From Leptobrachium leishanense (Eukaryota; Chordata; Amphibia; Anura; Megophryidae): a stretch of 64,000 bases of DNA. Of this stretch, positions 1 through 10,865 are shown in pieces. How positions within the stretch are numbered: the first letter of the stretch is position 1; each line of letters begins with the position of its first letter. The stretch spans positions 155,606,333 through 155,670,332 of the forward strand of contig CM019065.1 in assembly GCA_009667805.1 (NCBI GenBank). The letters are read 5' to 3'. The notes beneath the pieces were generated by a model that was given only the letters and a program-made list of their open reading frames with translations, ran no database searches and was not told the DNA's origin. Position numbers and translations under genes: made by a program.

Positions 1-614
1 GAAAGTTCCATCCCACGCTGATACATATAAGTTAAGTTATCAACTCTGTATATTTTTGATCATATGTATATGCCTTTTATTGCGCTCCCTATTAGATACA
101 TAATACATGTATGATTTTTCATGTTCTCCATTTTATTGATTTGGAATGAGTAGAATGTGTAACTATACTTTGCTGCGTATTTTTTTTTTGGGCTGGTGTA
201 TTTGGGTTCGGCCAGGTTGTTCAGATTTGCCATTAGCACCAGCTTTTAGGAGTTGCTAAAATTATGCACGCAAAGGCTATGCGGTAAGTACCGCGAAAAG
301 ATTGTAATACCATCCTCGTACCAGCGCACATTCGCATTTGCGCTCACAATGTTAAGTATAGGACTTGCGCTGTACAGTAAGCTCGCCCAGGGTTCACGCA
401 GGTTCACCCGCGGTAGACGATTGCGTGCGGTTGTTGCACTGACTATGTAATACGGGATTAAGCGCAAATGGTTTTACTCCTCACGTTAATGTTTTTTTGC
501 GCCGGTGCAAACGTTTGCGCGAAGATTGTAATTTAGCCCTTTGTGTTAAAGGCTTTTTTAAAATTCTGTAACAGACCATTTCGTTATTTTTTATAAGATC
601 TTTGTAAAAATTTC
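1..614. other. Intergenic, no gene recognised
   Basis: AT-rich sequence with one more GC-balanced patch (about 260-460). Short open frames occur on both strands there, but none resembles a known protein and they overlap each other. I see nothing functional. Confidence 0.5.
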
Positions 615-1572
615 TAGGGCTGCAACTAACGATTATTTGCATAATTGATTAGTTGGCCGATTTTTTTTTTTTCAATTAATGGATTCATCGGATAAAAAAA
701 ATTGTTTGCATAAAAGGAGCATTATGTAAAAAAATCAAACCTTGCCCCTCTTTTTCTGTAAGCAATTTGATGAGTGTAAGCAAACTTCGTATGTACATTT
801 GCAAATTGCATATCTTGCATACTTTTCACAGACAAGGTACGAGAGCACCTGGTCAGAATGATGGATTGAAGCTGCGTGCACTACTTTAGCCCATGTCTGC
901 TTTCTCCACAAACAAATGCTGCTATGAGTGGTCAGATAGACATGATGGTGACAGCACAAAAGCGTGGTGAGAAGTGGGAGAACACACCATACAGCCTGAC
1001 CCCTTTAATAATCTGAAGTGGTCAGGGAGAGTCCCTTTACAATAATTACATGAACCAACTGAGCAGGAGGTGGAAGGGAGTGAGTTTGGACAAGAAAATG
1101 GACCCAAGTGTTATAGTTATTGGGTTTTGGCAAAAGACTAGACCTGACTATAGGAAGGAGTTTGTTGGAAGGGACCGTTCCAAAATGAGTGAACATCAGC
1201 TCCACACCAAAGAGGGGGTGGTGGCACAGGACTCCAGCTCCAAGTAAGGATAAAACCGCAGCGGTACAGCACCCACACCCAGCAGCTGTATTCAGGGTTT
1301 GTGCTTTAGTTGTAAACCAAATAAAAACAAACCGATAAGCATAGCCCAAGAGCTAAATCATACAGACTAAAGCAGCAGGTACGTCTTCTTCAATCAGTTC
1401 CAAAGCAGAGACTGAGGCAGAGACTGAGGTTATTAACGTTTTACTTAGTCTAACTCTAAACAGTGTGTGCTGTACACAAATCGATTAATCGATCAAACGA
1501 TAATGAGAATGGTTGACAACTAATTCCATTATCGACTGGTTGTCAATTAATCAATTAGGTGTTTCGGCCCTA
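615..1572. mobile_element. hAT-like non-autonomous DNA transposon
   Basis: The left end reads TAGGGCTGCAAC followed by ACGATTATTTGCATAATTGATTA; the right end is rich in ATTAATCAATTA and closes with TTTCGGCCCTA, an imperfect inverted repeat of the left end. The bases outside are 6/8 alike (AAAATTTC at 607-614 and ATCATTTC at 1573-1580), which fits a decayed 8-bp hAT duplication. No transposase is visible inside. Confidence 0.55.
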
Positions 1573-1745
1573 ATCATTTCCACACTTTTTTTGCATTTTT
1601 ATTGGTTTCAAAATTTTTCAAAGATTAGCAGAGTTCCATTTTTTTCTGCAGTTTGGCAGCGTCCTGCTGTCAGTTCGTGGTCAGTGAACTGGATTTGCCA
1701 TACGAGAAAATTTCACTGAAATTTCAATACTTTTACAGAAACATA

Positions 1746-2661
1746 CAGGGTTATTCAAAGAGATTCAAAAAGCCACCGCACGTTTGGTGACTTTTCGTTC
1801 TCTTCAATTCGGTTCTATTCGGCGATCCCATTTCAGCGACCCTGCGGTGTATTCAGCAAGCACCACAAAGCCGCCGAAATGCAGGAAAAAGTTGCCGCAA
1901 ACCCGCCAAAAACGCACCGCAAAACGAGGGCGAACGCACACCGATAACCCGCAAAAACATCTGGATTAACCCGCCGAAAACTCCGGAAAAACCTGAGCAG
2001 GAGCCGATCACACGTAGCGAAGCCGCCGGAAAAACCCGACACCGCAGACGAATGCAGTGAATAAATTAGAAAAACAGTTTGCTTGAATGTGTGAAAAGTG
2101 AAACGCTGTTTGCAAAGAAACTGCTGAGCCAAAAAAATGTCTGAAATTTACATATGAGGTCCAATGAATGATAATAAAAAGGGCTGTTACAGGAAAAATA
2201 AGTAAAGTTAAAAAAAAAATCGGAAATTTTCTTTAAAAAAAACAAACCAAAAAATGCTTAAAATATCCTATAAAATCTATAAATAAAGAGACTTTTTACT
2301 GGAGAATATTATAATGAACAGTTTATTAGATATTGAATTAAAATGGGAATATTTTTTAACATTGAAGCCTATGGGATTCGCCTGAATAAACTTGCCGAAT
2401 TAAACCACCGATCGGCAGGGCATTTCGGGAACTTTCACTGCTGGTTTTTGTTCTCTGAATAGACGAAGCATTGCTTTTCTATGGGGATTTCACTGCCCTC
2501 GAACAGGCACCGAACAGGCACCGTATGTGCAGGCAAATCGCCAGGATTTGGCGAATTGCCTGATCTCTGGATAGCCGAATGGCCAAGAAAGGTAACCGAA
2601 CGCTGATTTTCAGCGTTAGGTTCCCTTTCGGCAGCCATTCGGATCTCATTGAATAACCCTG
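1746..2661 (+). mobile_element. MITE family A, copy 1
   Basis: Terminal inverted repeats CAGGGTTATTCAAAGAGA and TCTCATTGAATAACCCTG. Just inside each end lies a short palindrome: near the left, a CACCGCACGTTTGGTGA-type hairpin; near the right, one centred on GCTGATTTTCAGCG. Three further copies lie at 20201-21016, 29522-30390s and 31225-31675. The 3-bp flank ATA is repeated on both sides of this copy. No coding capacity. A second partial end of the same kind begins near 2688. Confidence 0.7.
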
Positions 2662-2876
2662 ATAGGTGAGATGAGTTTTCCAGACACTATAGGGGTTATT
2701 CAAAGAGCACCGAATGTCAATGAACTGTGAATTTGCCCTTACGGTGCAATTTTGTGACAATTCCAATCCAAAAATTTCAAAAGTGATTCATTTGGATATT
2801 GGCAATTAGGACCACACCAAAGTGCAGAAATTGACTACTATCACTTCGAACCAAACGGAATCACATATCTCTAATA

Positions 2877-3057
2877 CAATGTTTCCTAAACCTGTCCTCA
2901 GGACCCTCCGCCTCGCCATGTTTCCAGATATCGGTAGCTCTGCACAGGTGATATGATTTGCTGCTCAGTGATTGCAGGATTTGGTCTGCTTTTCCCCAAG
3001 GTGATCTGCAAAATCTGGCCTGGTTGAGGGTCCCGAGGACAGGTTTGGGAAACACTG
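2877..3057. mobile_element. Short palindromic hAT MITE with 8-bp target duplication
   Basis: Inverted ends around AAACCTGTCCTC and GAGGACAGGTTTGGGAAACACTG, 181 bp in all. It is flanked by a perfect 8-bp direct repeat, CTCTAATA, at 2869-2876 and 3058-3065. The 8-bp duplication and the CAGTGTTTCCCAAACC-type end are diagnostic of the hAT superfamily. Confidence 0.88.
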
Positions 3058-3065
3058 CTCTAATA

Positions 3066-3422
3066 TTTGTAAAATGAATACAAGTCGTCCCAAAGGTGGT
3101 TAAATGTTACATATATAAAACAATTGTTCCCAGACCGGGATTCAACATGAACCCTGAAACATGTTTTACATCTTTCCACTGGCGTACGCAGCCCGGTGCA
3201 TTAGGGTGTGCAACCACAGTGCATTTAGTAATTGAAAAAATATGCCCATTTTCAAGTTATTCATCATGAACCAGATAAGGGACATCTAAAAATGTCAATT
3301 TATGGGATGAATAATGACTTCCAGGGAAGAAATACAGTTTGTGACAGAAAGAAGGATCTGTAAGGTGCTGTAAGGTTCATGTTTGGATCCCGATCTGGGA
3401 ACCATTGTTGTCCTGTTTGTAG
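3066..3422. other. Intergenic flank of the gypsy insertion
   Basis: No gene or repeat recognised. The last four bases (GTAG, 3419-3422) are the left copy of the gypsy target-site duplication. Confidence 0.6.
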
Positions 3423-4365
3423 TGTAGCACTCACTCCCGGAGGAGCCGCTGAATTGAAACCTCGGGTCAGTCTCCCCGCACTAGGGAATAAATATACACC
3501 AGCACTGGTGTGGATTTTATACGTTATATAGTTTACTGATCTCAAATAAACTGGCATATATAAAGCAGCACAGTATACATATATATTTACAGAAGTTCGT
3601 AATGAGAGAAACGCGCAGCGGAAAAGAAAAATGAATATTAATCCCTTCGTTGTTGGAATGTGAGTCCCGTACAGGTTGTGTCCCAAAAAGGTGTACGTGT
3701 ATGCGTGTGTTGGTACCCGGGTACAAGATTCAACTGGCCAGTGAACGATTTAATTGTGTCTTCGACTAGTCACGTTGGGGCCCTGTAGGTTTAGACAAAC
3801 TTGCAGCGTGTTTTATTATTTTACTGTGGCCGGGAAGGCCTCTCACCCATCCGCCAGATACTCTGCACTCTGCCCGACCCAGGACGTCTCTCCGCTCGAC
3901 CTGACTGGGACTCTGTGCCAACGGATCCGCTTGTCTTGCTTGTCCGTTTCTGCCACACGATGCTCAGCTCACCGCCTGCACTCCCACTAGATCATCGCGG
4001 TCTCCTCACTGGGGGTCCTTCAGCAACTCTGTATCTTTGTATACTTTGCAGCGGTGGATTACTAGGTCTCTGGCAAGTAGTGTGAACCGATCTCTAGCTC
4101 CACAAGGCCGCACCTGCGCTCCGGCCTGGTCACGATCATTGTCTGTCTCACGTGCGTCTTGCTCTCTTCACTCCTTGGCGCGCTCTGGGTTTCCTCTGCA
4201 CGAGGCTGTGGATGTAAGTCTCTTCTCCCCGCCCACTTCCTGTTCCCGACGCAAAGCATGCTGGAAAACGTAGTCCCATTGTCCAGTGTCTCTTACCTTG
4301 TGCTGGTCTCCCTCTTGTGGCCAAAAATAAGTACTACAGCAACAGTGTTTTAAACCAGCGCTACA
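3423..4365 (-). repeat. 3' LTR of the gypsy element
   Basis: 943 bp beginning TGTAGCACT and ending AGCGCTACA in plus orientation, so it has the usual TG..CA ends inside a longer inverted repeat. It matches the split LTR at 14723-17272. On the coding (minus) strand a TATA-like GTATAAAATCC lies at 3521-3511, close to the 3' end of the LTR. The short open frames inside LTR copies are not genes. Confidence 0.9.
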
Positions 4366-4380
4366 CTCTCCCCCTCCTAG
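4366..4380 (-). promoter_or_regulatory. Polypurine tract of the gypsy element
   Basis: On the minus strand CTAGGAGGGGGAGAG directly abuts the 3' LTR. This is the expected place and composition of the plus-strand primer for reverse transcription. Confidence 0.8.
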
Positions 4381-4435
4381 AACTCTTGGGTCTCTCCAAG
4401 GAGGTATAACAGTTGCATTACATTTCAACATAACA

Positions 4436-6225
4436 TTAGGCAACATATACAGGCTCAGCAGCAAGCATACAATGGGTTAGATACACTTCCTCAAGTTGAC
4501 TCATGCTTCTGACTACCTCAGCTAACATAACAGACACTTCGGGCAACCTTCGCACCGTGGTAACAGCCTCTTCAGTGCTATGGCCTGGTGAGTCGTAGGT
4601 GAGTCTTTGAGGGGGTCCGACAGAACGTTTTGGCTCAGGCTCAATCAGTTCCTCTTCAGGTGAAAGTACTACAGGTGTGGGTTCAGTTCTTTCATCCACA
4701 ACTGGAACAGACATCTCTTCGGAGTATGATCCTTCCAGTGAAGGCATGGAACTGTAATCATAAGATACGGCCTCAGGAACTACAGGAATTTCAGAAGTCT
4801 CGGGAACTTCCAATTGGAATTCAGGAGCCTCAGGCCTCAGGTTACTTTCCCACCGTTCAGGAACTAGAATAACCTCTTCAGGCTCTGGTGAGCGCACCCA
4901 GTCCAGACAAAAGCTTTCTTCCTCACTGTCCCCTTCACTCTCTTCAACAACCCGTGTCTGCTGAGACCGAGTAACGGGAGTTAAGCGTGGAGCAGGCGGG
5001 TTAGGCAGAGAAAGTTCGTCACCCACTGGTATCCTTACAGCCTCTCTCAAAGGTAGCAGATGATTCCGGTGCCAGTTTTTAAGAGGCCCAGCCCTTCCAT
5101 CCGGTTGGATTTGGTAAACTGGCAGACCCGGCAGATGCTTGCAGACAATGTAGACCTGAGAACTCCATCTATCTGCCAACTTATGCCTTGCAGCAGCACC
5201 CAAGTTCTTCAACAAAACCCTATCACCGGGTTGTAGATCCTGTATCCAAACTTTCAAATCATAGTTCCGCTTATTCCTCTGTTCCCTGTTTCCTGAGGTC
5301 AAACGGGCTTGTTCAAACAAAGAGGCCAAGTTCTTCCAAAGTCTATCCACATAATTTCTGTGAGAAGCTACCGACGTCTGGTCCAGAGATAGCCCAAACA
5401 CCAAATCAACCGGCAGTCAAGCTTCTCTTCCGAACATAAGACGGTACGGTGAGTATCCAGTAGCGTCACTCTCCGTACTATTGTATGCATGTACTAGCTT
5501 AGCTATGTGACGACTCCAGCTCTGCTTCTCTCTGTTTGACAGTGTCCCCAACATGTTTAGCAGCGTGTGATTGAACCTTTCGGGTTGAGCATCACCTTGA
5601 GGGTGATATGGTGTATTTCGCGTCTTCTGAATTCCCAACAGTTCCAGTAATTGCCCAACAAGCCGGCTCTCAAAGTCTCTACCCTGATCAGAGTGTACTC
5701 TCCTTGGTAGGCCATAGTGAACAAAGAACTTTTCCATTAGAACCTTCGCTACCGTAGGAGCACGTTGGTCTTTCGTGGAAAAAGCTTGGGCATAACGTGT
5801 GAAATGATCAGTCACTACTAGAATATTTCCCTGCCCACTAGCATCCGGCTCTAAGCACAGGAAATCAATGCACACCAAATCCATGGGTCCTTGACTTTGT
5901 AGGTGGCTCATTGGAGCGGTTTGGGTCAGTAGGGTCTTCCTTTGGATACACCTCAGACACGAATGGCAGTAACTTTCCACTTCAGCTCTCATGCAGGGCC
6001 AATAGAATCTGTCTCGCACCAGCTTAAAAGTTCTCTCTGCACCTAAATGTCCATGTTCATCGTGTAACGACCGCAGCACATCCTCTCTGTGCTTAGAGGG
6101 AAGGAACAACTGTTGCGTCTCTTCAGCATTGTTCGAGGGGCCCCTTCGGTAGACCACCCCATCCAACATCTTCAATCGTTCCCACTCTTTATATACCAAT
6201 CTGGCCCCTTCTGGGAATTTGTCAG
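4436..6225 (-). pseudogene. Gypsy integrase and C-terminal tail (broken)
   Basis: Integrase part of a Ty3/gypsy pol; it inserts the cDNA into the genome. Reading down the minus strand: an H2C2 zinc region with HDEHGHLG and CHSCLRC (about 6060-5945); the catalytic core with CIDFLCLE, then HSDQGRDFES, then HPQGDAQPERFNHTL, supplying the D, D and E. The last motif has GDAQPE where gypsy elements usually have a GNGQ-like sequence. An in-frame TGA at 5417-5419 follows MFGREA; the frame reopens at once and continues through a GPY-like region (DLQPGDRVLLKNL) into a long Glu/Pro/Ser-rich tail ending at 4436. No chromodomain is visible. A frameshift separates this frame from RNase H near 6225. Inactive. 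Confidence 0.88.
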
Positions 6226-7020
6226 AAGAATCTCCTGTTGGTTCGCGTTCAGGGTCTTCGCGGTTAATGCAATCAAAGGGTCTTCAGCCTGATCAGCTCT
6301 CAGGTCCTGTTTTGAAAAAGTAGGCAAACTTTCATCTCTCAGCTGTGTAGGATTAAAATAGAACTCTGGAACAGCCGCAGCCATAACTCCTATGGCTTCC
6401 ACTTCAATCCTTCCCTTGACCCGGCGCTCTGCTCCTTGACATAAAGCTTGCACCCCATCTGGAGTTAACTGAGTCCATTCTGTAATGTAGGGTCTCCTCG
6501 ACAAAGCATCGGCATCTTGATTATTCACCCCAGGGCGATACTTCAGGCTGAACCGAAACCCTGACAGAGCGGCCAACCACCGATGTCCCGTGGCGTCCAG
6601 CTTCGCAGTAGTAAGGACGTAGGTAAGAGGATTGTTATCCGTCTTTATCACAAATTCGGCTCCATACAGATAGTCTTTTAGCTTATCTACCACCGCCCAC
6701 TTCAAGGCTAGAAACTCCAACTTGTGGGTAGGATAGTTCTTTTCTGAGGGCGTAAGGCTCTGGCTCACATACGCTATAGGCCTCAGCAATCCACCATACT
6801 CTTGGTACAGGACTAGGTACTAGTCCTTCTCTACTGGCATCCACATGCAGTTCGTACGGCTTGTGAGGATCTGCGTAAGCCAAGACAGGAGCTCGAGTTA
6901 GACTTTCTTTCAGCTTCACGAAAGCACCTTCGCATTGACTAGTCCATTCTCCCTGGATAGATTCTCGAGCCTTCCTTGGCCCTGGAGCCGACAAATTTCG
7001 GTCGGAGGCCCTGTGACCTT
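6172..7020 (-). pseudogene. Gypsy RNase H and RT-RNase H connection (frameshifted)
   Basis: The RT connection and RNase H of the gypsy pol, which degrades the RNA template. The segment 6994-6683 carries LTRAPVLAYADPHKPYELHVDAS, where the D of VDAS is the first catalytic residue. Around 6830-6789 the frame changes. The second frame (6789-6172) carries RPIAYVSQSLTPSEKNYPTH, KLEFLALKWAV with the catalytic E, VIKTDNNPLTYV with the next D, and GVNNQDADALSRRP with the last D. These are the standard Ty3/gypsy RNase H landmarks. A second frameshift near 6225 breaks the link to integrase. Confidence 0.86.
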
Positions 7021-7102
7021 CTTTTGCGTCTTCCTTCTGTAGGAGCTTGTTCAGTGGTTGAGCTATCTTGGCAAATCCTCCTACAAATCTTTGATAATAG
7101 AA

Positions 7103-7530
7103 TCAGAACCCCAAAAAAGATCTAAGTTCAGTAACATTTCGGGGTCTAGGCCAGGAAGCTACGGCTTCCATCTTCCGAGGATCTGTCGAAACGCCTTCTG
7201 CTGAAACCACATGTCCCAGATATGTAACGGAAGGTAAGCAGAATTGACATTTTTCCAGAGACAATTTCAACCCCTCTTCATGGAGCCTCTTCAAGACCTT
7301 ATCCAACCGTTGTTCATGTTCTTCCAGAGTCTTCCCAAACACAATAATATCATCCAGATACACTAATACTTCGATCAGGTTCATGTCCCCGACGGTCTTC
7401 TCCATTAACTGTTGGAACATGGCTGGAGCTCCCGTAAGGCCTTGAGGCATTCTGTTGAACTCAAAGAACCCCAGTGGGCAGATGAACGCAGTCTTCTCTT
7501 TGTCTTCAGGATGCATTGGTATCTGGTGAT
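7103..7530 (-). pseudogene. Gypsy reverse transcriptase, C-terminal half
   Basis: RT palm and thumb of a Ty3/gypsy element. Visible motifs in order: QIPMHPEDKEKTAF, GFFEFNRMPQGLTGAPAMFQ, the catalytic YLDDIIVFG, then LEKCQFCLPSVTYLGHVV and ELRSFLGF. The fingers and first part of the palm are absent because the frame runs into foreign sequence at about 7531. A TGA at 7103-7105 interrupts the frame after FLGF; gypsy-like sequence resumes immediately (FYYQRFVGGF), so this is a point lesion and not the natural end. It cannot make active RT. Confidence 0.9.
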
Positions 7531-7863
7531 TTTGGTTTGTTTTTCGGATCCGATAATTCATTCTGTCGATACGATAATAATGGCGATTCTATCGTGTTTT
7601 TTTTTTATTAAATAAAGATCCTTTTTTTCTTATGAATATACATTTCACAACTTTATTTAATCACATTAAAAAATGGTATGAAAGCCAAGGAACCAAAAAA
7701 AATGAACAAAACGATTTAAAAAACGCTAAACTGACCCGAACGGTCTGACTTTAAAAATAAAAACCAGAACAAAAAGGTTTTAAAACGGAAAAATAGTTGA
7801 TCAAAATGATCTGAAACGAAAAAAAAAAAAAAAAAGATTTAAAACAGAAAAAAAAAAAATTAA

Positions 7864-8590
7864 CCCTTTCGCTGCTGAGTGATTTCACGGCTTCCGTTCA
7901 CGCCTGTGTGCGGTGCTGCGGTCTGCTGCTGAGCTAATTTTTAACAGTTTCAATCCTCTTGTTTAAACGCGTTTTTTTGAAGCCTTATTTTATAATACGA
8001 CCCAGACATGTTATAAATCGTTCTTTCCGGCAGACTCGGCAGATGATTCATAATATATCATTATCATATGTATGCGTCATGTCCTGTCTGTATATTATAA
8101 CAAAAAATGCAATAAAATTTTAATTTTCAATGTTTGTTTTACAAGGTGTAAAGTATGTTTTTCACATTTTAACATGCGCGTGTTTGCGGTTATGTTTTAT
8201 GAGTTGCGTTTGTTAAAAAAAATTGAAAAAGGGACTTGTTATATTTTTTTGGGTGAAAATTACACTATTTTTAACAAACGCACCCCATACAAAAATCCTT
8301 AGTGCAGCATCATTGTTCACATTATAATTGAAATGGGAACAATATTGCTGCATTAACAAAACAAAACAAAAAACCTGTTTATAAAAAAATTTAAAATATA
8401 ATTTTTTTTTTTTAACATTGTCATGTTTGGTATTGTTGGAAAGGCCATGCTCTTGTCGATCCAAAGATACCAAACATTAACCAACCGATAGCTGCCGCGG
8501 ATCGGGAGATAGGGGGTTCCAATGAACCCCCTATCTCCACCATTGGTCGCAGTTAGGGGTTAACTCCAGAACTGACGTCATTGTGACGAG
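7864..8590 (+). mobile_element. piggyBac-like MITE, copy 1 (3' truncated)
   Basis: Begins right after a TTAA (7860-7863) with CCCTTTCGCTGCTGAG and follows the two complete copies at 34688-35924 and 49039-50240 until about 8590, where the similarity ends after GGGGTTAACTCCAGAACTG. Non-coding. The TTAA target and the CCCTTT terminus are characteristic of piggyBac. Confidence 0.75.
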
Positions 8591-8836
8591 GTCTTGGGAC
8601 TGTCGGCAGCTCCCGTTCCCCCACGCTGTTGTCTTCCTGCAAAGACGTGACCATGTTGGCGGGCAGCGGTGGGAGAGAGTGAGCTCATAGCTGGGAGGAG
8701 GTCAGGGCTCGAGTCGAGTGGGAACGCGCGGGAACGGTGTTCCCGCACTTCTCCCACAGCGGGAACGCTGCGGGAACGCAGCGTTCCTGCTGTGGCCCGA
8801 GCCCGAAAGGCTGGAGCAGACGGCCGCCGCACATTG

Positions 8837-8973
8837 CCGGCGGCCGCGTGCTTCCTGTTAGAACGGCCCGCTGACAGGAAGTGGAGCCGCTCGCCTGGCT
8901 GTTTCATCGATCCCAGGCGAGCGGCTGCACTTCCTGTCAGCGGCCGTTCTAACAGGAAGCACGTGGCCGCCGG
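8837..8973. repeat. Long GC-rich palindrome
   Basis: Left arm 8837-8898 and right arm 8912-8973, about 62 bp each, flank a 13-bp spacer (CTGTTTCATCGAT). The arms are near-perfect reverse complements, running from GCCGGCGGCCGCGTGCTTCC to TCGCCTGG. They sit inside a GC-rich stretch (8600-8990) that also has an inner inverted repeat of CGGGAACGC type. Confidence 0.85.
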
Positions 8974-8987
8974 TCGCAGAGAGGTGA

Positions 8988-9765
8988 GCTGGGGGCACTA
9001 TCCATGAGACCTGGGGGCAATATCCATGAGACCTGGGGGCATTATCCATGAGAGCTGGGGCATATATCCATGAGAGCTGGGGCATATATCCATGAGACCT
9101 GGGGCATTATCCATGAGACCTGGGGGCATTATCCATGAGACCTGGGGGCAATATCCATGAGACCTGGGGGCAATATCCATGAGACCTGGGGCATTATCCA
9201 TGAGACCTTGGGCAATATCCATGAGACCTGGGGGCAATATCCATGAGACCTGGGGCATTATCCATGAGACCTGGGGCATTATCCATGAGACCTGGGGCAT
9301 ATATCCATGAGACCTGGGGCATTATCCATGAGACCTGGGGCCTTATCCATGGGACCTGGGGGCAATATCCATGAGACCTGGGGGCAATATCCATGAGACC
9401 TGGGGGCATTATCCATGAGACCTGGGGGCATTATCCATGAGACCTGGGGCATATATCCATGAGACCTGGGGCATTATCCATGAGACCTGGGGGCAATATC
9501 CATGAGACCTGGGGGCATTATCCATGAGAGCTGGGGCATATATCCATGAGAGCTGGGGCATATATCCATGAGAGCTGGGGCATTATCCATGAGACCTGGG
9601 GGCAATATCCATGAGACCTGGGGGCATTATCCATGATACCTGGGGGCATTAACCATGAGACCTGGGGGCATTATCCATGAGAGCTGGGGGCATTATCCAT
9701 GAGAGCTGGGGGCATTATCCATGAGAGCTGAGGCAATTATATCCATGTGAACTGGGAAAATATAT
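8988..9765 (+). repeat. 22-bp minisatellite
   Basis: Roughly 34 head-to-tail copies of a 21-22 bp unit, consensus CCATGAGACCTGGGGGCATTAT, with variants ACC/AGC, four or five Gs and CAATAT/CATTAT/CATATAT. The long minus-strand open frames here (repeating GLMDIAPRSHG-like peptides) are by-products of the repeat. Confidence 0.95.
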
Positions 9766-10633
9766 CCATATAACCAGTGCCGTGTATATTATTCTGGGGG
9801 TCCAGTGCTGTGTATATAATTTTGGGGGGTCTGTGCCTGGATATATATATTGATTATATATAAACGCTAGTCCAGTTGCCAAAATCGCGAGTATACCTGT
9901 ACGTAGTGATACCTTTCACTGATCAGTATAGTTTCCAGTTTACACTCTTGAAAGCTTGTCTTTTAAATGTAAAGTTAACCCAATAAAAATGGTATCACCG
10001 GCTCGTCAGGCTATACTCGTGATTATATATATTTTTTCTTCAGGTAATAGGGGTTGTGGAATTCGTGGGTGAGTTCCCTCACTTTTTTTCCCAGGACTTG
10101 ACCCCTGGAGGAGGTGTTGCGTGAAGCTGCAAACAGGGACAAATAAACTAGACCTGAGCCACACTGAGGATCTTTGGGTTGTGTCGGAGAAGACTTCACG
10201 CAGTGCTGCCATCAATATTTTTTGATAAATTGTTGGTTATACAATGAATGTGACTGTGGACAAAAATCCGTGTTGTTGTGACATCGCCTAAGCTTAACAA
10301 AACCATGCCACGTCGGTAATCAAATCTCAAGGCAGTACAACAAGGTTGTGTTAGTGTGTGACATTTTTTGGCCAGGCAGGAAGTGTAGAATGTGCACAGT
10401 CACATTCATGGCCACAAATATGTTGACACATTTATGACAAAGGGTCCATAGAAATGTCAATACATTTTATGTACATATAATTTTAACAGTGTGGAAACCA
10501 AGCAATACATATTAACTTATTAAGTAAGGAAAAGCAACGCACACAAACAGGAAAATATAGAAAAAATAGAAAATTTATTTACAACATAGGGAAGGGAACA
10601 TGCCAAGGATGGCAAACTGCCCAACAGTTACTG
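9766..10633. other. Unassigned sequence in the patch
   Basis: Includes an AT-rich stretch (9780-9870) and a 70-codon minus open frame (10006-10215) with no recognisable family. I cannot assign a function. It may contain the lost outer part of the Myb-bearing element. Confidence 0.4.
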
Positions 10634-10861
10634 GCATTTGAGGAGATGTTGGAGCTGGTCCGCATCTTGGATTACAAAGATTATGATTGCTGTAAGGGCC
10701 CTTACGGCAGGAAGAATAACACCCGCAAGGATCGTATCCTTGACAAGCTACGCACCACCATCCTGGAGCTGTTCGGGAAGGACCGGACGAAGGACCATCT
10801 CCGAAAACGCTGGTCCGACCTCAAGGCACGCGAGCAGGAGCAGCTGAGGCACATTCGGTGA
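10634..10861 (+). pseudogene. Inverted second copy of the Myb/SANT-like domain
   Basis: The plus strand encodes FEEMLELVRILDYKDYDCC, then GPYGRKNNTRKDRILDKL, then FGKDRTKDHLRKRWSDLK, ending at a TGA at 10859-10861. It is a close paralogue of exon 1 of the minus-strand gene at 13177-13510 but lacks the N-terminal leader and the splice donor. It abuts exon 4 of that gene in opposite orientation, so it probably arose by an inverted rearrangement. Its open frame starts without its own ATG at the equivalent position. Probably non-functional. Confidence 0.75.
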
Positions 10862-10865
10862 CATT

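Noticed and set aside
3754..4353. Plus-strand open frames repeated at 16661-17260
   Set aside because: They lie in the two copies of the gypsy LTR and are antisense to the element.
8998..9409. Repetitive GLMDIAPRSHG-type proteins
   Set aside because: Translation of the 22-bp minisatellite.
8988..9765. Repeat array resembling a CRISPR at first glance
   Set aside because: No unique spacers; it is a head-to-tail minisatellite in a eukaryotic genome.
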